NCBI GenBank assembly: GCA_900314445.1
Contig: OMVA01000051.1
Location: forward strand, 1-48,722
DNA from: an uncultured Lachnospiraceae bacterium
Lineage (GTDB): Bacteria > Bacillota > Clostridia > Lachnospirales > Lachnospiraceae
Reading direction: 5' to 3'
DNA length: 48,722 bases
The notes under the pieces were generated by a model. It had not been told where the DNA came from. It did no database searches and saw only the letters and a program-made list of their open reading frames with translations. How positions within the stretch are numbered: position 1 is the first letter of the stretch; the number at the start of each line of letters is the position of its first letter. Shown one piece after another: positions 15,015-24,699 of this stretch. A program made the position numbers and the translations under genes.

Positions 15015-17105
15015 ATGAAGCATGAAGGAACATGGGATTTCCTGAAACAGGTATTCCATTCGACAAAAATCCTGAATTTTGGCGCGCTTTTTACAGACGG
15101 AACTCCACAGTTTTTAAATCCTGCTGAACCAGAACCAGGAGATGATCTGAGGATTCGTTTTCGAACAGCAAGAAATAATGTAGATTCCGTAATTCTGATT
15201 CAGGATGGACAGGAGCATCCAATGTCCATTGCAGAGCAGGATGCTATTTTTGATTATTATGAAGTGACACTTCCTTCTGTAACTGAGAAAGTACGTTACT
15301 ATTTCGAGATTCACGCAGGCAGACTGACTGCCATCTATAATCGTCTGGGTGTTATCAATGAAGTTAACCATGACTATGACTTTATGGTGGTACCTGGCTT
15401 CAAGACACCAGACTGGGCCAAGGGTGCGATTTTCTACCAGATTTTCGTGGATCGTTTCTGCAATGGGGATAAGTCCAATGATGTGGAAAGCAATGAGTAC
15501 ACTTATTGCGGAACTCATGTACAGCATGTGGATGATTGGGGACAGATTCCTGCACAGATGGACGTGGGTAATTTCTACGGTGGTGATCTGCAGGGTGTTA
15601 TCTATAAGCTGAATTATCTGAAGAATCTGGGCGTGGATGTTATTTACCTGAATCCAATCTTTGTATCTCCATCTAACCATAAATATGATATTGCGGACTA
15701 TGATTATGTGGATCCTCACTTCGGTAAGATTGTGAAAGATGAGGGCCAGCTCTTAGGAGAGAATGACTACAGCAATCAGAACGCCAGCAAGTACATTTGC
15801 CGAGTTACGGATAAAGAAAATCTGGAGGCTTCCAATGAGCTCTTTATCCAGTTGGTTGAGGAAGTACATAAGCGCGGCATGAAGATTATTCTGGATGGTG
15901 TATTCAATCACTGTGGTTCTTTCAACAAGTGGCTGGATAAGGAAAAGATTTACGATAGCAATCCAGAGTATGAGAAGGGTGCCTATGTGGATGCCTCTTC
16001 TCCATATCGCAGCTTCTTTAAATTTAATGACGAAAATGCATGGCCGGATAATGGTTCATACAATGGCTGGTGGGGACATGACACACTGCCAAAGCTGAAC
16101 TATGAAGGGTCTACAAAATTGCATGATTATATTATTAATATCGGACGCAAATGGGTTAGCCCTCCATTCAATTGTGATGGCTGGCGTCTGGACGTGGCTG
16201 CTGACCTTGGACATTCTGAGGAATACAATCATCGCTTCTGGCGTGATTTCAGATCGGCTGTACGTGAGGCAAATCCGGATGCGATTATTCTGGCCGAGCA
16301 CTATGGCAATCCAAAGCCTTGGCTGGAAGGTGATCAGTGGGATACCATTATGAACTATGGCGCCTTTATGGAGCCAATTACCTGGTTTCTGACAGGTCTG
16401 GAAAAGCATTCCGATGAATTCCGTGGCGACTTCATGGGAAATGCGGATATGTTTGTTGGTTCCATCCGGAACTATATGTCCTTTTTCATGTACAACTCTT
16501 TATATGTTGCCATGAACGAACTTTCTAACCACGATCATTCTCGTTTCCTGACAAGAACCAACCACCGTGTTGGTCGTATTAACACTTTGGGTGCAGAAGC
16601 AGCTGATCAGAATGTAGATAAAGAATTGATGCGTATGGCGGTTACCTTCCAGATGACATGGCCAGGTGCACCAACTATTTACTATGGTGATGAAGCCGGA
16701 GTTACAGGTTGGACGGATCCGGATTCTCGCAGAACCTATCCATGGGGACATGAGGATAAGGAGATGCTCAACTTCCACCGGGATGTGATTGCTATCCATA
16801 AGAGCCACAAGGCACTGGTTACAGGTTCTCTCAAGTTCCTGCTTGCCCAGCCAAAACTCATTGCCTATGGACGTTTCAATGAAGAGGAAGCAGTGACCAT
16901 TGTAATCAATAACGATTACAGCGATCGTCACGTGAAGCTCCATGTTCGTGAACTGGGTGTGCATAATAACCGCACCATGAAGCGACTGATGCTCACTACA
17001 GAGAGCGGTTATTCCCTGGATGACCAGGCATTTGTTGTACAGAACAATGTGCTCTCTGTTGTTGTTCCAAAGATGTCCGCTGCCATTTACTATTGCAAGC
17101 TCTAG
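15015..17105 (+). CDS. GH13 alpha-glucan hydrolase (neopullulanase/cyclomaltodextrinase-like)
   Basis: A 696-residue alpha-amylase-family enzyme. Residues about 20-125 form an N-terminal beta-sandwich typical of cyclomaltodextrinases, and the barrel starts at WAKGAIFYQIFVDRF. The catalytic residues are visible: nucleophile Asp393 in DGWRLDVA, acid Glu428 in ILAEHYG, and Asp507 in LSNHDHSRF. No signal peptide is present, so it acts in the cytoplasm on maltodextrins or cyclodextrins taken up by the cell, or on glycogen-derived oligosaccharides; glgC/glgD lie about 18 kb downstream. AGGAGG sits 8 bases before the ATG. It is a single gene closed by a terminator at 17224. Confidence 0.92.
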   Translation: MKHEGTWDFLKQVFHSTKILNFGALFTDGTPQFLNPAEPEPGDDLRIRFRTARNNVDSVILIQDGQEHPMSIAEQDAIFDYYEVTLPSVTEKVRYYFEIHAGRLTAIYNRLGVINEVNHDYDFMVVPGFKTPDWAKGAIFYQIFVDRFCNGDKSNDVESNEYTYCGTHVQHVDDWGQIPAQMDVGNFYGGDLQGVIYKLNYLKNLGVDVIYLNPIFVSPSNHKYDIADYDYVDPHFGKIVKDEGQLLGENDYSNQNASKYICRVTDKENLEASNELFIQLVEEVHKRGMKIILDGVFNHCGSFNKWLDKEKIYDSNPEYEKGAYVDASSPYRSFFKFNDENAWPDNGSYNGWWGHDTLPKLNYEGSTKLHDYIINIGRKWVSPPFNCDGWRLDVAADLGHSEEYNHRFWRDFRSAVREANPDAIILAEHYGNPKPWLEGDQWDTIMNYGAFMEPITWFLTGLEKHSDEFRGDFMGNADMFVGSIRNYMSFFMYNSLYVAMNELSNHDHSRFLTRTNHRVGRINTLGAEAADQNVDKELMRMAVTFQMTWPGAPTIYYGDEAGVTGWTDPDSRRTYPWGHEDKEMLNFHRDVIAIHKSHKALVTGSLKFLLAQPKLIAYGRFNEEEAVTIVINNDYSDRHVKLHVRELGVHNNRTMKRLMLTTESGYSLDDQAFVVQNNVLSVVVPKMSAAIYYCKL

Positions 17106-17113
17106 TGCAAATG
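17106..17113. other. TGCAAATG octamer abutting the GH13 stop codon
   Basis: The sequence reads TAG-TGCAAATGGGATGCC. As after ftsH, the octamer begins at the first base after the stop. Confidence 0.6.
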
Positions 17114-17223
17114 GGATGCCCGCATAGCTTGGCCCTTTGCTGGAAAATATCAAGTGATATTTGTCATACCATATAACTGCAATAAATGATAAAAATCATA
17201 TAGAATAATTGTGTAAAATTTAG

Positions 17224-17270
17224 TACTGTGAGATGCGACCCCTGTGGGTGTCATTTCACAGTATTTTTTT
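17224..17270 (+). terminator. Rho-independent terminator after GH13 gene
   Basis: Outer stem TACTGTGA/TCACAGTA (17224-17231 with 17256-17263) with partial pairing inside, then seven T. Confidence 0.85.
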
Positions 17271-17298
17271 GACTGTAAAAAGATGATTTAACTAATGG

Positions 17299-17327
17299 TT
17301 GATTCTAATTTTTAATTAGTATATATA
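17299..17327 (+). promoter_or_regulatory. Promoter of uvrB-uvrA-NUDIX operon
   Basis: TTGATT at 17299-17304, a 17-bp spacer, and TATATA at 17322-17327, about 48 bp before the uvrB start. No GAAC-N4-GTTC SOS box is seen near it. Confidence 0.65.
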
Positions 17328-17375
17328 CAATTTAGTGTTGGAAAAAAGTTTGTAAGAGATTAAAAAGGAGTAAGT

Positions 17376-19367
17376 GTGGATCATTTTGTCATTCATTCCG
17401 ACTATCAGCCAACAGGTGACCAGCCGGATGCAATTAAAAAATTAGTAGATGGATATAATGCGGGCAAGAAGAGACAGACTCTGCTTGGTGTTACTGGTTC
17501 TGGTAAGACCTTCACCATGGCAAATGTCATAAAGGCTCTTAATAAGCCAACATTGATTATTTCCCACAATAAGACCCTGGCTGCCCAGCTCTATGGTGAA
17601 ATGAAATCCTTTTTCCCGGAGAATGCGGTGGAGTATTTTGTTTCTTACTACGATTACTATCAGCCAGAAGCCTATGTTCCACAGACAGATACTTATATTG
17701 CCAAGGACTCAGCCATTAATGATGAAATTGATAAGCTGCGTCACTCAGCAACAGCAGCTCTGATTGAACGTAAGGATGTTATTGTAGTTTCTTCTGTTTC
17801 CTGTATTTATGGTATCGGTAATCCGGAAGACTATAAGTCCATGATGCTGAGTCTTCGTCCAGGCATGGAGATGGATCGCGATGATTTAATTGAGCAGCTG
17901 GTAAACATGCAGTATGCCCGTAATGATCTGGACTTCCATCGTGCCACCTTCCGTGTAAAGGGAGATGTTGTGGACATTATTCCAGCCAACTCTGACGAAG
18001 AAGCTATTCGTGTAGAGTTCTTTGGCGATGAAATTGATCGGATCTCTGAATTTGATCCACTGACTGGTGAAGTAAAGAGAGATGTTAACTTTGAATGTCT
18101 CTTCCCTGCCAGCTTCTATGTCATTCAGCCGGATAAAATGGATGCGGCCATTAAAGAAATTGAAGCAGAAATGAAGGAACGTGTCAGCTACTTCAAGGCT
18201 CATGATAAATTACTGGAAGCCCAGCGTATTGAAGAACGTACCAAGTTCGATATGGAGATGCTGAGAGAAACAGGTTTCTGTTCCGGTATCGAAAACTATA
18301 CAAGAATTCTTTCAGGTGGAAAGCCAGGAGAACCACCAGCAACTTTGATGGACTTCTTTGGAGATGACTACTTACTGATTGTGGATGAGTCACATATTTC
18401 TCTGCCTCAGGTAAGAGGAATGTTCGGTGGTAACAAGGCTCGTAAGCAGACTCTGATTGACTTCGGTTTCCGTCTGCCATCTGCCATGGACAACCGTCCT
18501 CTGGACTTCAGTGAATTTGAAAAGAGAATTGATAAGATTCTCTATGTATCTGCCACACCTGCTGAGTATGAGCAGAAACATCAGGAAGCAAGAGCTGAAC
18601 AGATCATTCGCCCAACGGGACTTCTGGATCCTCCAATTGAAGTGCGTCCAGTAGCCGGACAGGTTGATGATCTCTACAAGGAAATTCAGCAGGAAGTAAA
18701 GAAGAAAAATAAGGTTCTGGTTACCACCCTTACCAAGCGTATGGCAGAGGAACTCACCGACTACCTGCGTGGTATGGATGTGAAGGTAAAGTACCTGCAC
18801 TCTGATATTAAGACCATTGAGCGTACGGAGATTGTTCGAGATCTTCGAATGGGTGTCTTTGATGTGCTGGTTGGTATCAACCTGCTTCGTGAAGGTCTGG
18901 ATATTCCAGAGATTACTTTGGTTGCCATTCTGGATGCAGATAAGGAAGGTTTCTTACGTTCTGAAACCTCGCTGATTCAGACGGTAGGTCGAGCTGCCCG
19001 AAATGTTGACGGTCATGTTATCATGTATGCCGACACCATCACGGATTCTATGCGGGCCACCATCGATGAGACGGAACGTCGTCGTGGCATTCAGCAGAGA
19101 TACAATGAAGAACACGGTATCACACCACAGACCATCAAGAAGGCAATTCGTGAAGCCATTACAAATGGAATTGACGAAGAAGAAATCAAGAAGGAAAGAA
19201 TCGGTAAGAATCCAGACCTTCTTAACAAGAAAGAACTGCAGAAGGAAATTGAGCGCCTGACCAAGAAGATGAATCAGGCAGCAACGGAACTGAACTTCGA
19301 AGCTGCAGCTCTTCTCCGCGATGAATTAATCGAACTGAAGGTAAGACTTCGGGATTATGATAGGTAA
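17376..19367 (+). CDS. uvrB: Excinuclease ABC subunit B
   Basis: A 663-residue helicase-like damage-verification subunit of nucleotide excision repair. Walker A is GVTGSGKTF, the beta-hairpin that clamps DNA contains [12 protein letters not shown], and helicase motifs include DESH and the motif VI segment QTVGRAARN. The C-terminal UVR domain (about 620-660) binds UvrC. It starts at GTG with AAAAAGGAG 5 bases upstream. Length is normal for the family. It lies with uvrA (110 bp gap) and a NUDIX gene. Confidence 0.97.
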   Translation: MDHFVIHSDYQPTGDQPDAIKKLVDGYNAGKKRQTLLGVTGSGKTFTMANVIKALNKPTLIISHNKTLAAQLYGEMKSFFPENAVEYFVSYYDYYQPEAYVPQTDTYIAKDSAINDEIDKLRHSATAALIERKDVIVVSSVSCIYGIGNPEDYKSMMLSLRPGMEMDRDDLIEQLVNMQYARNDLDFHRATFRVKGDVVDIIPANSDEEAIRVEFFGDEIDRISEFDPLTGEVKRDVNFECLFPASFYVIQPDKMDAAIKEIEAEMKERVSYFKAHDKLLEAQRIEERTKFDMEMLRETGFCSGIENYTRILSGGKPGEPPATLMDFFGDDYLLIVDESHISLPQVRGMFGGNKARKQTLIDFGFRLPSAMDNRPLDFSEFEKRIDKILYVSATPAEYEQKHQEARAEQIIRPTGLLDPPIEVRPVAGQVDDLYKEIQQEVKKKNKVLVTTLTKRMAEELTDYLRGMDVKVKYLHSDIKTIERTEIVRDLRMGVFDVLVGINLLREGLDIPEITLVAILDADKEGFLRSETSLIQTVGRAARNVDGHVIMYADTITDSMRATIDETERRRGIQQRYNEEHGITPQTIKKAIREAITNGIDEEEIKKERIGKNPDLLNKKELQKEIERLTKKMNQAATELNFEAAALLRDELIELKVRLRDYDR

Positions 19368-19452
19368 TTCATAAGGAAAGAAATGAAATAAAGAATTAAA
19401 AAGATTTAAAAGAATTAAAAAGAAATAAATGAATGAAAAGATACGCGCAACA

Positions 19453-19460
19453 CATTTGCA
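19453..19460. other. CATTTGCA octamer before uvrA
   Basis: Octamer 17 bases upstream of the preferred uvrA start. It also argues against the earlier in-frame ATG at 19433, which would place it inside the gene. Confidence 0.55.
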
Positions 19461-19477
19461 AAAGAAAGAAGAAAACT

Positions 19478-22426
19478 ATGGCTGAACTGAAGTATATAAC
19501 CATAAAGGGCGCCAGAGAACACAACCTGAAGAATGTGGATCTGAAGCTGCCTAGAAATAAGTTTATCGTCTTTACCGGACTTTCTGGTTCTGGTAAGTCT
19601 TCTCTGGCTTTCGATACCATCTATGCCGAGGGGCAGCGTCGCTATATTGAGTCCCTGTCTTCCTATGCCCGCATGTTCCTGGGCCAGGCAGATAAGCCGG
19701 ACGTGGATAAGATTGAAGGTATGTCACCGGCAATTTCAATCGACCAGAAATCTACTAACCGCAATCCTCGTTCTACCGTTGGTACGGTTACAGAGATTTA
19801 TGATTACCTGCGTCTTTTATATGCCCGTGTGGGAACACCCCATTGCCCAAACTGTGGACGTGTCATCGAGAAGCAGACCGTGGATCAGATGACAGACCAG
19901 ATTATGAGGCTGCCTGAAAAGACCAAGTTCCAGGTGCTGTCACCGGTTGTTCGTGGCCGCAAGGGTACCCATGAAAAGGTGCTGGCTGCAGCCAAGAGGA
20001 GTGGCTTTGTCCGTGTTATCGTGGACGGAAACCAGTATACTCTGGATGAAGAAATTACCTTAGAAAAGAATAAGAAGCATGAAATCGACATTGTTGTTGA
20101 CCGACTGGTTCGCAAGGATGGCATCGAAAGCCGTCTGGCCCAGTCCCTGGAAACAGCAATGAAACAGAGCGATGGCATCATCAAAATCGACATCCTGCCT
20201 GATAAGAAGGCCCCTGCAAATGAAATTTCCACCGATGACGAAACGGCTTTCCTTCGTGATGCACGTAAGGAAAAGGAGGCAAATGATGTGCTTGCCCAGG
20301 CAGAAGTGCTGCCATCCGGAGACAGAATTCTCACCTTCAGTGATTCTTTCTCTTGCCCTCACTGCAATATTTCCATTGATGAGATCGAACCACGTTCCTT
20401 CTCTTTCAACAACCCATATGGCGCCTGCCCTGTTTGTACGGGTCTTGGCTACAAGCAGAAGTTCGATATGGAACTGGTTATTCCAGATCAGACAAGAACT
20501 TTGAATGAGGGCGTATTTGCAGTACCTGGACTTCAGTCCTCTGGTGATCCAAAGTCCTTTACCCATGCACTTCTTGTGGCACTGGCTAAGGAATATAACT
20601 TCTCTATGGATGTGCCTTACAAGGATCTTCCTCAGGAAGCAAAAGATGTAATTATGTATGGAACTGGCAGACATTCCATTTCCATTCACTATCAGAGCAC
20701 ACGTTCTTCCAAGAACGTGTTCACTCATCCTTTTGAAGGTGTTCTGCAGAATCTGGAAGACAGATATCGTATGACAGGTTCTGGAAATGCCAAGGAAGAG
20801 TATGAGTCCTTTATGACATTTATTCCATGTGAAGAGTGTCATGGTATGAGACTGAAGAAGTCTTCTCTGGCAGTTACAGTGGGAGATAAGAACATTTTCG
20901 ATATGACAGAAATGTCAGTGGAAAAATTAAAGGACTATGTGGAAGGTCTGGAACTTACAGAAAGACAGAAAATGATTGGTGCAGAGATTCTGCGTGAAAT
21001 CAAATCTCGTCTGAAGTTCATGTCAGATGTAGGACTGAACTACCTGTCTCTCAGCCGTGCCACAGCCACACTTTCTGGTGGGGAGGCACAGAGAATCAGA
21101 TTGGCAACCCAGATTGGTTCCGGCCTGGTTGGTGTTACTTATATTCTGGATGAACCATCCATTGGTCTGCACCAGAGAGATAATGATAAGCTGATTACTT
21201 CCCTCAAGCGTCTGCAGTCTTTAGGAAATACCCTGATTGTGGTTGAGCATGATGAAGATACCATGCGTGCAGCAGATATGATTGTGGATATTGGACCTGC
21301 GGCTGGTCGCCATGGTGGTCAGATTGTTGCCCAGGGAACTGCTGAGCAGCTTATGAAGAATCCAAAGTCCCTTACAGGACAGTACCTGGCTCATACAAAA
21401 GAAATCAAGGTTCCTGAGACGCGTAGAACTTCAAAGGAATTTATAACCATTAAGGGAGCCAAGGAACATAACCTGAAGAATCTTACTGTTAAGATTCCTA
21501 AGGGAGTATTTACCGTTGTTACTGGTGTATCTGGTTCCGGTAAGTCATCCCTGATTAATGAGATTCTGAAGAAGAGACTTCTTCGTGATCTCAACCATGC
21601 CCGTGTAAAACCAGGTATTCATGAGGATATTACAGGCTATGAATCTATGGATAAGGTCATCGATATTGACCAGTCTCCAATTGGTCGTTCCCCTCGTTCC
21701 AATCCCGCCACATACACAGGCGTATTTGATATGATTCGTACCCTCTTTGCCGGCACAAAGGATGCCAAGGCCTTCGGTTTTGAAAAGGGAAGATTCTCTT
21801 TCAACGTTGCAGGTGGAAGATGTGAAGCTTGTAAGGGCGACGGTATCATCAAGATTGAAATGCACTTCCTGCCAGACATCTACGTTCCTTGTGAAGTCTG
21901 TGGCGGAAAGAGATATAACCATGAAACTCTTCAGTGCCGTTACCGTGGCAAGACCATTTACGACGTGCTGGATATGACAGTGGATGAAGCGGTTGAGTTC
22001 TTTGATTCCGTACCATCTGTTCTTAGAAAGATTAAGACCCTGCAGGATGTAGGTCTTGGATATATCAAGCTTGGTCAGCCGTCCACCACACTTTCTGGTG
22101 GCGAGGCCCAGCGTATTAAGCTGGCAACCGAGCTGTCCCGTCGTGGCACCGGCAATACCATTTACATTCTGGATGAGCCAACCACAGGACTGCATTTTGA
22201 AGACATTAAGAAACTCCTGAAAATTCTGCAGCAGTTTGCAGATCAGGGCAATACCGTTGTAGTCATCGAACATAACATGGATGTTATCAAGCAGGCGGAC
22301 TACATCATCGACCTGGGACCTGAGGGTGGTGACGGTGGTGGAACCATCGTGGCAACTGGCACACCAGAAGAGGTGGCTAAGGTCAATAAATCATACACAG
22401 GTAGATATCTGAAGAGATATCTTTAG
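19478..22426 (+). CDS. uvrA: Excinuclease ABC subunit A
   Basis: A 982-residue dimeric ABC ATPase that finds DNA damage and loads UvrB. Both Walker A motifs are present (GLSGSGKSS near residue 33 and GVSGSGKSS near 690), as are two ABC signatures ([13 protein letters not shown] and [13 protein letters not shown]) and zinc-finger cysteines including CEACKGDG and CEVCGGKRY. The frame opens at 19433, but the ATG at 19478 gives the canonical start [19 protein letters not shown]; its ribosome site is only a weak A/G-rich one. Eight bases separate it from the NUDIX gene. Confidence 0.96.
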   Translation: MAELKYITIKGAREHNLKNVDLKLPRNKFIVFTGLSGSGKSSLAFDTIYAEGQRRYIESLSSYARMFLGQADKPDVDKIEGMSPAISIDQKSTNRNPRSTVGTVTEIYDYLRLLYARVGTPHCPNCGRVIEKQTVDQMTDQIMRLPEKTKFQVLSPVVRGRKGTHEKVLAAAKRSGFVRVIVDGNQYTLDEEITLEKNKKHEIDIVVDRLVRKDGIESRLAQSLETAMKQSDGIIKIDILPDKKAPANEISTDDETAFLRDARKEKEANDVLAQAEVLPSGDRILTFSDSFSCPHCNISIDEIEPRSFSFNNPYGACPVCTGLGYKQKFDMELVIPDQTRTLNEGVFAVPGLQSSGDPKSFTHALLVALAKEYNFSMDVPYKDLPQEAKDVIMYGTGRHSISIHYQSTRSSKNVFTHPFEGVLQNLEDRYRMTGSGNAKEEYESFMTFIPCEECHGMRLKKSSLAVTVGDKNIFDMTEMSVEKLKDYVEGLELTERQKMIGAEILREIKSRLKFMSDVGLNYLSLSRATATLSGGEAQRIRLATQIGSGLVGVTYILDEPSIGLHQRDNDKLITSLKRLQSLGNTLIVVEHDEDTMRAADMIVDIGPAAGRHGGQIVAQGTAEQLMKNPKSLTGQYLAHTKEIKVPETRRTSKEFITIKGAKEHNLKNLTVKIPKGVFTVVTGVSGSGKSSLINEILKKRLLRDLNHARVKPGIHEDITGYESMDKVIDIDQSPIGRSPRSNPATYTGVFDMIRTLFAGTKDAKAFGFEKGRFSFNVAGGRCEACKGDGIIKIEMHFLPDIYVPCEVCGGKRYNHETLQCRYRGKTIYDVLDMTVDEAVEFFDSVPSVLRKIKTLQDVGLGYIKLGQPSTTLSGGEAQRIKLATELSRRGTGNTIYILDEPTTGLHFEDIKKLLKILQQFADQGNTVVVIEHNMDVIKQADYIIDLGPEGGDGGGTIVATGTPEEVAKVNKSYTGRYLKRYL

Positions 22427-22434
22427 GAGACAGA

Positions 22435-23151
22435 ATGGAAAAGACACAGCCAGAATTAACAACCCTTTGTTATATTACCCGTCCATCCCTTGCAAATGAG
22501 ATTGGCGACCCTACTGCAAGTGTGGAAGGAAATAAGCGAGAGGTTTTGATGCTTCTTCGTAATAAGAAGGAAAATGATATTAACCATGCCAAGTGGATTG
22601 GCGTGGGCGGTCACTTTCTTCTGGGAGAGAGTCCAGACGATTGCCTGAGAAGAGAAGTATTGGAAGAAACAGGACTTCTTATTAATAAGTACCAGAACCG
22701 TGGTGTCATCACATTTATTTATGGAAAGGGCGTTGTGGAATATATGCAGTTGTCCCTGGCCACTGATGTGCAGGTTGAGAATTTTGAAAGCCAGACAGAA
22801 AAACTGAAAGAAGAAACAGATTTTATGTCCAAGCAGGTAAGTGAATTGCCTGAGCAGATTCGCCTGATTACGGATTATGGCAGACAGAAGTATAGAGAAG
22901 CCAAGTATGCTGTAAAGGATTGTGATGAAGGGGAACTGCACTGGGTTCCAGAGAAAGCAATTTCTGGTCTCAGTTTATGGCCAGGGGATCGTATCTTTTT
23001 AAAACTCTTATTTGAGACGGAAGAATTCTTTGATTTAAAGCTGGTTTATGATGAGACAGGAATTCTTGAAAAAGCAATTTTAGATGGAAAAGAAATTCCT
23101 CATCAGGAACTGATTGAAGTTTATGGACTTGAGGAAAATGATTTAAAGTAA
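22435..23151 (+). CDS. NUDIX hydrolase
   Basis: A 238-residue protein with a full NUDIX box, G-x5-E-x7-REVLEETG, in the segment starting GHFLLGESPDD. It cleaves a nucleoside diphosphate linked to another group. Its place directly after uvrA (8 bp) suggests an oxidised nucleotide such as 8-oxo-dGTP, in the manner of MutT, but that is inference. It is longer than MutT (about 130): there is an insertion after the box and a C-terminal extension of about 60 residues. A TGCAAATG octamer lies inside the gene at 22491. The ribosome site is AGGAGA. Confidence 0.9.
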   Translation: MEKTQPELTTLCYITRPSLANEIGDPTASVEGNKREVLMLLRNKKENDINHAKWIGVGGHFLLGESPDDCLRREVLEETGLLINKYQNRGVITFIYGKGVVEYMQLSLATDVQVENFESQTEKLKEETDFMSKQVSELPEQIRLITDYGRQKYREAKYAVKDCDEGELHWVPEKAISGLSLWPGDRIFLKLLFETEEFFDLKLVYDETGILEKAILDGKEIPHQELIEVYGLEENDLK

Positions 23152-23212
23152 TGGATATGAAACGGATTTCACATAATTTCATATTTTCATAAAAATGACA
23201 TTAAAACCATAA

Positions 23213-23224
23213 CATTTGCAAATG
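23213..23224. other. Palindromic double octamer CATTTGCAAATG
   Basis: Both orientations of the octamer overlap to form a perfect 12-bp palindrome 18 bp before the terminator stem. The same palindrome occurs at 34682. Confidence 0.65.
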
Positions 23225-23241
23225 AATATTTGAAGGAATTT

Positions 23242-23279
23242 AGCTCTGCGTCAAATTAAATTGATGCAGAGCTTTTTTA
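23242..23279 (+). terminator. Rho-independent terminator of uvrBA-NUDIX operon
   Basis: A 13-bp stem (23242-23254 with 23261-23273, one G-U) and a 6-base loop are followed by six T. Confidence 0.95.
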
Positions 23280-23362
23280 TTTCAAAAAAGAGCATAGAAA
23301 AATGACTGAATTTTATTATTTATAGCAAGATGGTGCCATAAAAGGCCTGTATTATGGCGATA

Positions 23363-23381
23363 ATTGTGCATAGTGCACAAT
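23363..23381. promoter_or_regulatory. 8-3-8 inverted repeat, candidate operator of fru operon
   Basis: ATTGTGCA-TAG-TGCACAAT is a perfect dyad about 50 bp upstream of the fru -35 box. Its half TTGTGCA reappears at 23454, just after the predicted transcription start. The binder is unknown; the DeoR protein of this locus or a CRP-like activator are candidates. Confidence 0.5.
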
Positions 23382-23412
23382 AGTGTGTTAATTTCTTTGG
23401 GAATACTGCTGA

Positions 23413-23441
23413 TTGAATATGACCGATTGTGACCATATAAT
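23413..23441 (+). promoter_or_regulatory. Sigma-A type promoter of fru operon
   Basis: TTGAAT at 23413-23418, a 17-bp spacer, and a consensus TATAAT at 23436-23441. The transcription start would be near 23448, giving a leader of about 210 bases. Confidence 0.75.
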
Positions 23442-23455
23442 CAAATAATAAGTTG

Positions 23456-23504
23456 TGCAAAATCATGCAAAACTCTGCCTTGGCTCTTTAGAAATCGTGC
23501 AAAA
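23456..23504 (+). promoter_or_regulatory. TGCAAAA direct repeats downstream of fru promoter
   Basis: TGCAAAA occurs at 23456, 23466 and 23498, spaced by 10 and 32 bp (about one and three helical turns). DeoR-family repressors often use repeated sites close to the start point, so these are candidate operators for the regulator encoded at 29257. Confidence 0.45.
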
Positions 23505-23661
23505 TCGTCAAGAAAAATGACTGAAGAGAAAGTTTACTTTGACTGACTTTCAAAATGAAATGCATTACAAGAAAAATGCAAATTCCATTTGGAAGGATAG
23601 GAAAAGAGAATGAATTAGGCCAGAGTATTTGTGGATGAAGATAGAATTTGGAGGAACCAAA

Positions 23662-24567
23662 ATGGTTTATACAGTTACCTTTAATCCCTCACTTGACTAC
23701 ATCGTGGAAGTAGATCATTTCAAGCTGGGAATGACAAACAGAACATCATCTGAACTTATGCTTCCAGGTGGTAAGGGTGTAAATGTATCCATCGTACTTA
23801 GCAATCTGGGTATTGAAAATACAGCAATTTATTTCAGCGCTGGATTTGTTGGCGATGAGATTACAAGAAGAATTCAGGAAAGCGGAATCAATGCAGATGA
23901 AATCAAGATTGATGAAGGCTGTTCCAGAATTAATCTGAAGTTAAAGACAATTGATGGTACAGAAATTAACGGAATGGGTCCAGTGATTAAGCAGGAAAAC
24001 ATCGATCAACTCTTCAAGAAGCTGGACAGTCTCCAGAGAGGCGACACATTGGTTCTTGCTGGTTCCATCCCAAGCTCAATGCCAGAAACTATGTACAGCG
24101 ACATCATGCATCGACTGGAAGGTCGTGGAATCCGCATCGTGGTTGATGCCACAAAGGATCTGCTTCTGAATGTACTTCAGTACAAGCCGTTCCTGATTAA
24201 GCCAAACAATCATGAACTTGGCGAAATCTTCGGCGTTGAACTTCCAACACGCGAAAGCGTTGTGCCTTATGCAAAGAAGCTTCAGGAACGTGGTGCTGAA
24301 AATGTCATTATTTCCATGGCTGGCGAAGGTGCTGTATTCATCGCATCGGATGGCAACGTATATATGAGAGAAGCACCTAAGGGAACTCTGGTAAATGGAG
24401 TTGGCGCTGGTGACTCAATGGTTGCTGGATTTATTGCTGGTATGATTACTGAAGATGATCTGCTCCATGCATTCCGTATGGGGGTATCTGCAGGTTCTGC
24501 AAGTGCCTTCTCTGAATACCTGGCAACAAAGGAAGAAGTCATGCAGGTACTCAGTCAGGTTGAGTAA
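23662..24567 (+). CDS. fruK: 1-phosphofructokinase
   Basis: A 301-residue PfkB-family sugar kinase converting fructose 1-phosphate to fructose 1,6-bisphosphate. Motifs: MVYTVTFNPSLDYIV at the start, the substrate-binding LPGGKGVNVS near residue 35, and the anion hole with catalytic Asp in NGVGAGDSMVAG near residue 250. The ATG at 23662 with GGAGGA upstream is chosen over an in-frame start 33 bases earlier. It is the first gene of a fructose PTS operon; a hairpin at 24581 separates it from fruA. Confidence 0.95.
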   Translation: MVYTVTFNPSLDYIVEVDHFKLGMTNRTSSELMLPGGKGVNVSIVLSNLGIENTAIYFSAGFVGDEITRRIQESGINADEIKIDEGCSRINLKLKTIDGTEINGMGPVIKQENIDQLFKKLDSLQRGDTLVLAGSIPSSMPETMYSDIMHRLEGRGIRIVVDATKDLLLNVLQYKPFLIKPNNHELGEIFGVELPTRESVVPYAKKLQERGAENVIISMAGEGAVFIASDGNVYMREAPKGTLVNGVGAGDSMVAGFIAGMITEDDLLHAFRMGVSAGSASAFSEYLATKEEVMQVLSQVE

Positions 24568-24580
24568 GAAATAGAATCTA

Positions 24581-24611
24581 ACGTCTTCCATGTTGGTCAG
24601 ATGGAAGACGT
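24581..24611 (+). other. Intercistronic hairpin without T-run (fruK/fruA)
   Basis: A perfect 11-bp stem ACGTCTTCCAT/ATGGAAGACGT with a 9-base loop. The absence of a T-run argues for an mRNA stabilising or processing element that lets fruK and fruA levels differ, not a terminator. Confidence 0.75.
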
Positions 24612-24699
24612 GAAAATATGGTTAAGGTGTAAACAGTTTTATATGTATGTGACAGGGATTTAGACGATAGGGCGTCGCGAATAAAGGAGGGTATATGAA

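Larger units (their letters stand above)
23152..23661. other. 510-bp intergenic and leader region upstream of fruK
   Basis: It contains a palindromic octamer pair, the terminator of the uvr operon, an 8-3-8 inverted repeat, the fru promoter, three TGCAAAA direct repeats and two exact copies of AGAAAAATGACTGAA (23296-23310 and 23511-23525). A near-octamer CATTTGGA lies at 23586. The fruK ribosome site GGAGGA closes it. No ORF is convincing. Confidence 0.7.

Noticed and set aside
17106-17375. LexA (SOS) box upstream of uvrB
   Set aside because: uvrB is a common SOS gene, so I looked for GAAC-N4-GTTC there, but no acceptable dyad was found.
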